Below, in pieces: positions 7,655-14,202 of a stretch of DNA of 64,000 bases; the first letter of the stretch is position 1; every line of letters starts with the position of its first letter. Location: contig JAEESE010000008.1 in the NCBI GenBank assembly GCA_016286165.1, positions 62,001 to 126,000 of the forward strand. Reading direction: 5' to 3'. Source of the DNA: Bacteroidaceae bacterium. GTDB taxonomy: Bacteria > Bacteroidota > Bacteroidia > Bacteroidales > Bacteroidaceae. The notes under the pieces are model-generated. The model searched no databases. It was not told where the DNA came from and saw nothing but the letters and a program-made list of their open reading frames with translations. The translations under genes and the position numbers were made by a program.

Positions 7655-8762
7655 TCAACAACCCAATAACAAGGTTTCTACTCCCCTCCCTACAAGGGAG
7701 GGGCAGGGGGGAGGGTCTTCCCTCCGTATTGTATTCATGGGCACTCCCGAATTTGCGGTGGAGTCACTTAAGAAACTTGTAGAAAACAACTATAATGTCG
7801 TGGCGGTAGTCACGATGCCGGATAAGGCAGTTGGACGACATCACGATACGCTGCAAGCCTCACCGGTGAAGCAATATGCGATGGGGCAGGGGATACCTGT
7901 GCTGCAACCTGAAAAGTTGAAGGATGAGGCGTTCTTGGAGGATCTGCGGTCGTATGAGGCAGACCTGCAGATTGTCGTCGCCTTCAGGATGCTGCCCGAA
8001 GTGGTGTGGGCCATGCCTCCTATGGGCACATTCAATCTTCATGCCGCTTTGCTGCCCCAGTACCGCGGTGCAGCTCCTATCAATTGGGCCGTCATCAACG
8101 GTGAGACAGAGACAGGCGTCACAACGTTCTTCCTCGACCATGACATCGACACAGGCCGCATTATCCATCGGGTGCCTTCGCCCATCGCTGACACAGACAC
8201 TGTTGGCGATGTCTATGACAGATTAATGTACCTTGGCGCAGACCTCGTGCTGAAAACCGTGGAAGATATAGCTGCAGGCAACGTAACGCCTGTCGACCAG
8301 GAGCAGGAGATGCCCATAGCCGGTGAGCTACGGGGTGCTCCCAAGCTCTCGCGCGAGAATACACAGATTCGTTGGCATGAACATACGGTGAAGAGCGCAT
8401 ATGACTTCATCCGTGGCCTGTCGCCTTATCCAGGAGCCTGGACTACATTGAGGACTGCCGATGGCAAGGAGACACAGCTTAAGGTGTTCTTTGCGGAGAA
8501 ACAGACCCCCTCCTCACTCCCCCTTAAGGGGGAGGGTGGTCACCATCCAGAACAGCTCCCACACCAAAAGCATATTATTCCACTCTCCCCCTTTGAGGGG
8601 GAGCGGGGAAGGGGTCTTGCCGTTCCCCTCCGCGACGGTTTCCTCCTCCTGACCGATATTCAGCTTGCCGGCAAGCGTAGAATGGCTGCTGCTGATTTTC
8701 TTCGTGGTGCACATCTGGACGGAGCAGTGCTGGTTGAACAAGAAGCGTTGAATAATGGATAA
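7647..8762 (+). CDS. fmt: Methionyl-tRNA formyltransferase with repeat-derived insertions
   Basis: This enzyme transfers a formyl group from 10-formyl-THF to Met-tRNA(fMet) for translation initiation. The N-terminal domain is intact: LRIVFMGTPEFAVESL at 26-41, TFNLHAALLPQYRGAAP with N130 and H132, and the catalytic Asp in DIDTG (D168). The C-terminal OB-like domain ends in LQLAGKRRM-type sequence. Two parts are abnormal. Residues 12-25 (STPLPTREGQGGGS) are encoded by the right inverted repeat of the DUF559 unit. Residues 286-324 are encoded by a 115-bp palindromic element (8503-8617) that is in frame within the C-terminal domain. The ATG at 7647 is preferred; starting at the Met of MGTPEF (7737) would lose the first beta strand. 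The native start appears to have been replaced by the insertion. It is probably still functional, since fmt is usually important and all core motifs are kept. Confidence 0.9.
   Translation: MNNQQPNNKVSTPLPTREGQGGGSSLRIVFMGTPEFAVESLKKLVENNYNVVAVVTMPDKAVGRHHDTLQASPVKQYAMGQGIPVLQPEKLKDEAFLEDLRSYEADLQIVVAFRMLPEVVWAMPPMGTFNLHAALLPQYRGAAPINWAVINGETETGVTTFFLDHDIDTGRIIHRVPSPIADTDTVGDVYDRLMYLGADLVLKTVEDIAAGNVTPVDQEQEMPIAGELRGAPKLSRENTQIRWHEHTVKSAYDFIRGLSPYPGAWTTLRTADGKETQLKVFFAEKQTPSSLPLKGEGGHHPEQLPHQKHIIPLSPFEGERGRGLAVPLRDGFLLLTDIQLAGKRRMAAADFLRGAHLDGAVLVEQEALNNG
7682..7721. repeat. Right 40-bp terminal inverted repeat, coding in fmt
   Basis: Perfect reverse complement of 7209-7248. It is read in frame as part of the fmt N-terminus, giving a Pro/Gly-rich peptide that has no counterpart in normal formyltransferases. 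Confidence 0.95.
8503..8617. repeat. MITE-like palindromic element inside fmt
   Basis: The left arm 8503-8534 (AGACCCCCTCCTCACTCCCC...) and the right arm 8585-8617 are imperfect inverted repeats of about 32 bases, each containing a CCCCCTT/AAGGGGG-type palindrome. They flank about 50 bases of AT-richer sequence. The arms resemble the DUF559 terminal repeats (GACCCC, C-rich run, inner palindrome) but no nuclease gene is present. The fmt frame stays open through the element. Confidence 0.8.
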
Positions 8763-8795
8763 GAGAGGGTGAAAAGTGAAAAAAGTAGAAAAAAG

Positions 8796-8827
8796 TTTGG
8801 TCAATTCAAAAAAAAAGTTCATCTTTG
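8796..8827 (+). promoter_or_regulatory. Probable promoter of the ECF sigma gene
   Basis: TTTG at 8796-8799 and CATCTTTG at 8820-8827 are separated by 20 bases (one mismatch to TAnnTTTG). This leaves a leader of about 130 bases before the sigma factor ATG at 8966. I see no strong hairpin in that leader. Confidence 0.5.
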
Positions 8828-8965
8828 CACCCGCTACCCCTCATAAATAGGCGTTTCTGCCTATGGGAAAGCAGCAATTCTTAGTTTATAACTATTTAAT
8901 TTTTCAACTAAAAACGTCATTGCCTATCGACAAACATTACTCCTAACAACATTCTTTAGATAGTA

Positions 8966-9562
8966 ATGCAAACTCTTTTGAAAGAGACGGATGAGCAACT
9001 CATCCACCTCTACGAAAATGGCAATGATGCTGCGTTCGACGTTTTGCTCGAACGATATCAGCAGGTTCTCTTTGCGTATATCCTGGCCATCGTCCACGAC
9101 GAGGATCAGGCTAACGACTATTTCCAAGAGACTTTCTTCAAGGCTATCACCTATATCCGTTCACATCGCTATTCCGAGACGGGTAAGTTCCAGGCATGGC
9201 TCATGCGCATAGCCCGCAACCTCATCATCGACTCAGTGCGCCACAACCGTCCGATTGTAGATATCGTCTCGGACAAGGAAAAGGATGCCTTGCAGAACAC
9301 GGTCAACCTCTCGGTAGGCACTGTAGAAATAGATTTCCATAACGAGCAGACCGTAGCAGAGCTTGCCGATATGATTTCACGTCTGCCTGAGAACCAGCAG
9401 GAGATTATTCGTATGCGCATCTATGAGGATCGCTCGTTCAAAGAGATTGCAGCCATGACTAATTGCAGCATCAATACTGCTCTCGGACGTATGCGCTACG
9501 CTGTTCTTAACCTGCGTAAGCTGGCGGTAGGCAGAGAGCTTACCCTGCTTCCCAAATCATAA
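8966..9562 (+). CDS. ECF-type RNA polymerase sigma factor
   Basis: The 198-residue protein has a sigma-70 region 2 at about residues 22-90 (LLERYQQVLFAYILAIV, then QANDYFQETFFKAI for -10 recognition) and a region 4 helix-turn-helix at about 135-190 (LPENQQEIIRMRIYEDRSFKEIAAMTNCSINTALGRMR). It directs RNA polymerase to a set of promoters. No anti-sigma gene is adjacent. The nearby SusC starts directly with a carboxypeptidase-regulatory-like domain and has no N-terminal signalling (STN) domain, so a TonB-linked anti-sigma pathway is not supported. It is convergent with the protease gene and ends in a strong terminator. Confidence 0.9.
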   Translation: MQTLLKETDEQLIHLYENGNDAAFDVLLERYQQVLFAYILAIVHDEDQANDYFQETFFKAITYIRSHRYSETGKFQAWLMRIARNLIIDSVRHNRPIVDIVSDKEKDALQNTVNLSVGTVEIDFHNEQTVAELADMISRLPENQQEIIRMRIYEDRSFKEIAAMTNCSINTALGRMRYAVLNLRKLAVGRELTLLPKS

Positions 9563-9578
9563 AGACGCATAGATAAGG

Positions 9579-9624
9579 CAATCCCGCCAAGGCAGCGACT
9601 TTGAGTCAGCCCTTGGCGGGATTG
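9579..9624 (+). terminator. Intrinsic terminator after the sigma factor
   Basis: A perfect 14-bp stem (CAATCCCGCCAAGG with CCTTGGCGGGATTG) around an 18-base loop is followed by TTGTTT. Confidence 0.85.
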
Positions 9625-9639
9625 TTGTTTCCTAAGCTA

Positions 9640-9683
9640 TTCGTCTTCTCAGTACGAAAGGCCGTTCGTCTTTTCAGAACGAA
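9640..9683. repeat. Two 25-bp direct repeats with TTCGT...ACGAA arms
   Basis: TTCGTCTTCTCAGTACGAA and TTCGTCTTTTCAGAACGAA occur at 9640 and 9665. Each is bounded by TTCGT and ACGAA, so each could form its own short hairpin. They lie between the convergent sigma factor and protease genes. Confidence 0.75.
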
Positions 9684-9688
9684 TGTCT

Positions 9689-11401
9689 TTATCTTACCAC
9701 CTTGTGCACGTTATTGCCTTGCTTGACGACGAGAATGCCGCGGGCAGGAACGTCCCAGAGGTTGAAACGAGCAGTGGGGGAGGAATAGACGAGGCGTCCG
9801 GAAGCGTCGTAGACGCGCGTGGGCTCGTCGTTGTTGTCCAGTGAACTGGAGTTAATGTCACGGATGGCTGTGGCAATATACTCTGAGCCATCGGTGAAGG
9901 TGACGCGCGTGCCGTTGATCTTAACGTAGACGGCGTTCTTCTTGAGGCCTCCGGCCATATCAGGCAAGAGCCATTCGCGCGTGCCGCTTTCACGGAAGAT
10001 AAGACGGATGGCGTAGTCGCCATTCGGATAAGAGCCCTTCAGGCTACAGCCTATAGCAGCGAATTCGCCGTTGTAGCCGTATCCGGGTTCAAGCGACAGT
10101 CCTGGCACACGTCCGGTCTTCACTTCTCCCACCATCGTGTTTGTCACATCAAAGAGTCCGAGACTGAGTTGCCATGAATGAGGCGAGCCATTGAGGTTCC
10201 AAACATTGGATACCGAGACATCAAAGGTGACGCTCGTCTGTATGGTACCAGTCTGTGTGCATGACAAGGGAGCGCGCACCAGCAAATATTCCACAGGCGT
10301 GCCTGTCTCGCCATTGCGAGCCGGCTCCAAGCCTAAGAGTGCAGCCTGATTGATAGTGAACTGATAGCCTCCGGGATTCATCTTCGAGAGGTCGAAGTAA
10401 CCATTGAAATCACCGTCCCAGCCCCAATTGACATGAACTTTTCCATAGGCATCATATCCATCAACAATGAATGCATGGCCTGCAGCATCTTTGCCGCCAT
10501 TGGTTAGCGAGGTTGCTGTGTAATAGATAGGACGATTCTGGTTTATTTCGCGACGCAGCATATCGAACCACTCTGCAGTGGTGTAGCACTCGGCATGATG
10601 CATGCGCATAGTTGAAGGGATATAACTGAAGTGCTCGCAAAGCGCTTTGATAGGTGTTCGGGCACCGCTGCCGTCGGTGTCGTAGTTCATATTTACGGAC
10701 AAGCCGCAATCGTAGACCAACTGTGCCACAGCGGCCGAAGCCTCTTCAGAGACCTTGTTTTCAGTGGTTGTGTTGCGCATGGCGTCCCAGGCATATTCAT
10801 GCTCGAGCGAGCCGCTGTAAGTCTCGCCAATTCCGTCCTTGGCCCAACTATAACCCTTGCCCTGTACAGGCCAGCGCCAATAATACAGCAACTGAGCCAA
10901 AGCTGTAGCTACGCATCCCGAGGGACACAGTTGGCCGTCTTTCTTAGGGCAAAGAGTATTGTAAGGAACCCCCTGTCCCCATTCGGTGAGGCACAGCTGC
11001 TGCTGATTGCCCGTGGCAGCTACCACATGTTCTGCCGCGACCTCTTGACGTGCCCCGATTTCAACAGCTTTAGAAAACGTGTTGAGATATAGCTGCAAAG
11101 CACAAGGCATGGACTTGTCGACAGGAAACGCCTGGGTGCTAGAATAACCAAGAACGGTGCCAAAGGCTTCATCTGCGGCGATTATGGCAAAGCCTTGACC
11201 ATCGTCAGCATTGAATACATAGTAAGTGTCAGCTGTTTGGAGACCTTGTTTGGGCGCACGTCTTAGTGTTTCCGATCGAACAGCCTTCACTGCCTTGCCC
11301 AGCACTTGCTCTGCACGCAGCTGAGCTGTAGCACGGTCGATGGGTGCAGCATTAAGGTTTATGGACAGAATGAGGATTTGGAAGAATAATAAGCGCTTCA
11401 T
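9689..11401 (-). CDS. C10 family (streptopain-like) cysteine protease, secreted
   Basis: The 570-residue protein has an N-terminal signal peptide (MKRLLFFQILILSINLNA), an inhibitory propeptide around residues 20-135 of the Spi type (YYVFNADDGQGFAIIAADE), and the C10 catalytic domain: the nucleophile region CPSGCVATALAQ with C163, the His in GHAFIVDGYD (H309), and HVNWGWDG. The C-terminus (VYDASGRLV, then GILVVKQGNNVHKVVR) resembles a type IX secretion tail, so it is probably exported through the outer membrane. Family members such as streptopain and interpain cut host or dietary proteins. It lies downstream of the SusC/SusD/lipoprotein genes on the same strand but has a 183-base gap with its own promoter and the upstream terminator. 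Confidence 0.9.
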   Translation of the reverse strand: MKRLLFFQILILSINLNAAPIDRATAQLRAEQVLGKAVKAVRSETLRRAPKQGLQTADTYYVFNADDGQGFAIIAADEAFGTVLGYSSTQAFPVDKSMPCALQLYLNTFSKAVEIGARQEVAAEHVVAATGNQQQLCLTEWGQGVPYNTLCPKKDGQLCPSGCVATALAQLLYYWRWPVQGKGYSWAKDGIGETYSGSLEHEYAWDAMRNTTTENKVSEEASAAVAQLVYDCGLSVNMNYDTDGSGARTPIKALCEHFSYIPSTMRMHHAECYTTAEWFDMLRREINQNRPIYYTATSLTNGGKDAAGHAFIVDGYDAYGKVHVNWGWDGDFNGYFDLSKMNPGGYQFTINQAALLGLEPARNGETGTPVEYLLVRAPLSCTQTGTIQTSVTFDVSVSNVWNLNGSPHSWQLSLGLFDVTNTMVGEVKTGRVPGLSLEPGYGYNGEFAAIGCSLKGSYPNGDYAIRLIFRESGTREWLLPDMAGGLKKNAVYVKINGTRVTFTDGSEYIATAIRDINSSSLDNNDEPTRVYDASGRLVYSSPTARFNLWDVPARGILVVKQGNNVHKVVR

Positions 11402-11473
11402 TTTATGTCAGACTATGTAAATTTGTCGGATAATATTCTCTCTATGGGCTGCAGAAACGTTGAAAACTCATCA

Positions 11474-11503
11474 TAAAAGTAACCGTTAGAATTGCCATTC
11501 CAA
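11474..11503 (-). promoter_or_regulatory. Probable promoter of the C10 protease
   Basis: On the minus strand TTG (11503-11501), 19 bases, then TACTTTTA (11481-11474) gives a near-consensus promoter, with a leader of about 65 bases. A 15-bp inverted repeat (11480-11494 with 11506-11520, 14 of 15 paired) spans the spacer and surrounds the -33 element, so it could be an operator. Confidence 0.5.
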
Positions 11504-11530
11504 CCCAATTATAACGGTTAAATTGTGAAA

Positions 11531-11565
11531 CGAGCGCACTCCACATCGAAAGCAGAGTGCGCTCG
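11531..11565 (-). terminator. Terminator after the SusCD-associated lipoprotein
   Basis: CGAGCGCACTC and GAGTGCGCTCG form a perfect 11-bp stem with a 13-base loop just after the lipoprotein stop. On the minus strand it is followed by TTTCAC, only a weak T-run. Confidence 0.65.
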
Positions 11566-11584
11566 TAATGAATAGGACTATTGA

Positions 11585-12448
11585 TTATTTAAATTCAATA
11601 TTGTCGATGTACTCATAGTTGGAACCGAAGCTACCTGCGGATACGCGATAAGCAACGGGGAACCAGAGCTCGAGACCGGTGTCACCTTCAGGATCGAAGC
11701 CGATGAAGTTGCCTTCAAGTACGGTTACATAAACAGGACCGTAGTTCTTGTTGTTGATACCTGAGAAGAAACCGTAGTAAGGTGTTGAACCGATGGTCAC
11801 GGCAGCCTCATCACCCTTTTCGTTGGTGAAGTAGAACTCATCCTCAGGAGCTTCGCGGCCACTCCACTTGAAGAACCAGTGTGTGCCTGTGATGATAGCA
11901 TCGGGAATACGATAGAGCTGCTGAAGTTCAGAGTACTGAATCTCTACATCCCATGCATCCTCGTAATACACTGTCTCGTGGAAGACACCAGTAGCAATAG
12001 TCTTGTAGTCTTCCTTCAGGATAGTGATGTTGTAGCGCGGGCTGAGAGTGATATCCTCGCTAGCGGCATAAGCATTTGAGAATTCCTCGTCGATAGCCAA
12101 GGACAGCGAATACTTAGTAAAGGGAGCCATGCCCTCGCCAATCTGTACTTTAACCACAGCGGCTGTGTCGCCTTGTGCAAAAGAAACAGAGGTGGGTACT
12201 TGACAGAAGTCAGGAGCGTCGAGGACCTTGATAGGCACTGTCAAAGCAGGCAGGTCTTTGCCTACGCGAACGAGCTCAACGTCGAAGGTGTTTTCCTCAA
12301 ATCCGAGAACCAGGTTCTCTTCGTTGGCAAAGCTTACCATGTTGTTGCTGGCAGGCTTGCCCCATTCGTAGTTGTCTTCTTCGCTGCAAGCGGTGAAGAG
12401 TGCACCGGCAGACAGAAGGGACAACAGCAATATCTTATTGAGTTTCAT
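11585..12448 (-). CDS. SusCD-associated surface lipoprotein
   Basis: The 287-residue protein starts with a lipoprotein signal peptide and lipobox ending LFTAC (C21), followed by an acidic SEEDN stretch that fits surface export in Bacteroidetes. The body looks all-beta: a Calx-beta-like segment (FEENTFDVELVRVG ... VPIKVLDAP) and a C-terminal domain rich in Tyr and Trp. It sits 49 bases after SusD on the same strand, the usual place for a SusE-like surface binding protein, so binding of the transported substrate is the likely job. I do not recognise the exact family, and the substrate is unknown. Confidence 0.75.
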   Translation of the reverse strand: MKLNKILLLSLLSAGALFTACSEEDNYEWGKPASNNMVSFANEENLVLGFEENTFDVELVRVGKDLPALTVPIKVLDAPDFCQVPTSVSFAQGDTAAVVKVQIGEGMAPFTKYSLSLAIDEEFSNAYAASEDITLSPRYNITILKEDYKTIATGVFHETVYYEDAWDVEIQYSELQQLYRIPDAIITGTHWFFKWSGREAPEDEFYFTNEKGDEAAVTIGSTPYYGFFSGINNKNYGPVYVTVLEGNFIGFDPEGDTGLELWFPVAYRVSAGSFGSNYEYIDNIEFK

Positions 12449-12497
12449 AAGCTATAATTAATGAACGATTTAATGATTGTTATTCCTTTATCTGTAA

Positions 12498-14153
12498 TTA
12501 GTCGGTTACACCGTCGAGCAGGTTAGGATTCTGCTCGGCAACGGGAATCTCACCGCCATAGTTGTCAACAACACCGTAGTTGTTGTCAAGCTCCGTGTTG
12601 GGGAAGCGCATGTTGAGCCAAGGATCGTCGGCTGCTACATTGAACTGGAATGCATCGGGGAAGTTGCTTGTACCCTTACCGTGGAAACGGACGATGTTCT
12701 TGTTCAGACGCTTGGCATCCCAAGTGAAGAAACCTTCACCCCAGAGCTCTACGCGACGCTGGAACCAAATCTCGTCGGCGAGGTTCAGGTTGCGCTGAGA
12801 AGCAGTGTAGCTGGGATCGCGGTATGTCTTAACGAAGTTCTCGAGGACGGTCTTGGCCTCAGCCTCTTTGCCGCTCTTGAGCAGACCTTCAGCCTTGATG
12901 AGGAACATTTCCTCGGCGCGGATGAGGGGGAAGTCGTTGGCGTTAACAGTGCTGCCAATACCAGTCTTCTGACCGAACTTAACATTGGTGTAAGGATTGT
13001 ATGCAATCTTAACATCCTCAATCACGAAGCCAGGAATCTCATTGCCTGTTGCAGTAGCACCCGTCTTGGGATCTGTCCATGTCAGACCTTCGAGGTTCGG
13101 AGATTTTGCCTCCTCGTCCAGCCACCAGCCCTTACGGACGTCGGTATCGGAAATCTTGTTGTAGAGGAGAACGTTGATGAAGGGCGGATTGATGTAGGGA
13201 CCGTAGCCATCACCAGTGAATGAGCCAAGCCAGCTGGAACATGTGGGAGAGCTGTCGATGTTGGCCAACTCTGTGGTAATATTGATACCCCAGATCCAGT
13301 TGTGCTCTTCAAGACTGCAGAAAGCGGGCTTGCTGACTTCTGCGATAGTAGCAGGGGTATAGCCGGTGAGAGCTGCATCAGCGTCGGCAGCAGCTTCAGC
13401 AAACTTGCCGAGGTTGAGGTTTGCACGTGCACGGAGAGCCAAGGCTACGTTCTTGTCGATACGGTCCTTAGATGTGCGAACACCAAACTCGAGATGATCG
13501 ACAGCATAGTTCAGGTCTTCGATGATGTACTCCCAAACCTCTTTCACAGTAGCGCGGGGGTTGTTGGAGTAATCGGTACCTTCGCGGAGGATAGGTACAC
13601 AGGGCTCATCGGCAGCGCGGTCGATACCAAAAGCAAAGTAGGGAGCCAATGCCATATAGTCGAATGCACGAATTGCACGTGCTTGAGCTATACGGTTGAC
13701 AGCGAGAGAGTCGGTAGTATCCTCGGGATAGGTGCCGATAACCTCGTTGGCCATACCAATCTGGTTGTAAGGAATGCGGTAGCGCATGTAAGGATTGGCA
13801 TAGTTAGCGTTACGGCTACTCATCTCGGAGCAAGTTGAGAACCAGTTGTAGTTGCTGTTGGGCAAACATATATCAGCACCCTCAAGATCCTGAGAAAGAG
13901 CTGAGGAAATAAAACCGAAGTCGTCGGCACGGCTGCTGTTGCCGCCAGTGGGCCAGCAAGCGTGGGGGCGTCCCATCATGGAGAACATACCGTTGAAGCT
14001 GGCATCGGCACGCTCGGGGATAGCAGCTACGGTCTCCTGATTCTGCTCTCGTGTCAAGGTGCCACCTTCGGGCACTTGCTCGTCAATATCGTTGCAGGCA
14101 GTGGAGAGCAGAGCTGCGCTGAGCATGAAGAGAGAAATCTTATATAGTTTCAT
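12498..14153 (-). CDS. SusD/RagB-family outer-membrane lipoprotein
   Basis: The 551-residue protein has a lipobox ending LLSTAC (C20). Typical SusD features follow: AQARAIRAFDYMALAPYFAFG in the TPR-like helices, PRATVKEVWEYIIEDLNYAVDHL, ALRARANLNLGKFAEAAADAD, and a C-terminal segment with FPLIRAEEMFLIKAEGLLKSGK, LADEIWFQRRVELWGEG and FPNTELDNN. SusD proteins form the lid over the SusC barrel and capture substrate at the cell surface. It starts 49 bases after the SusC stop and is followed by a surface lipoprotein, so the three are one operon. Whether it handles glycans or peptides cannot be read from the sequence. Confidence 0.93.
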   Translation of the reverse strand: MKLYKISLFMLSAALLSTACNDIDEQVPEGGTLTREQNQETVAAIPERADASFNGMFSMMGRPHACWPTGGNSSRADDFGFISSALSQDLEGADICLPNSNYNWFSTCSEMSSRNANYANPYMRYRIPYNQIGMANEVIGTYPEDTTDSLAVNRIAQARAIRAFDYMALAPYFAFGIDRAADEPCVPILREGTDYSNNPRATVKEVWEYIIEDLNYAVDHLEFGVRTSKDRIDKNVALALRARANLNLGKFAEAAADADAALTGYTPATIAEVSKPAFCSLEEHNWIWGINITTELANIDSSPTCSSWLGSFTGDGYGPYINPPFINVLLYNKISDTDVRKGWWLDEEAKSPNLEGLTWTDPKTGATATGNEIPGFVIEDVKIAYNPYTNVKFGQKTGIGSTVNANDFPLIRAEEMFLIKAEGLLKSGKEAEAKTVLENFVKTYRDPSYTASQRNLNLADEIWFQRRVELWGEGFFTWDAKRLNKNIVRFHGKGTSNFPDAFQFNVAADDPWLNMRFPNTELDNNYGVVDNYGGEIPVAEQNPNLLDGVTD

Positions 14154-14202
14154 ATACTTATCTTAATTTAATGATTGTATTCTAATGTCCTCACGCTGTG
14201 GT

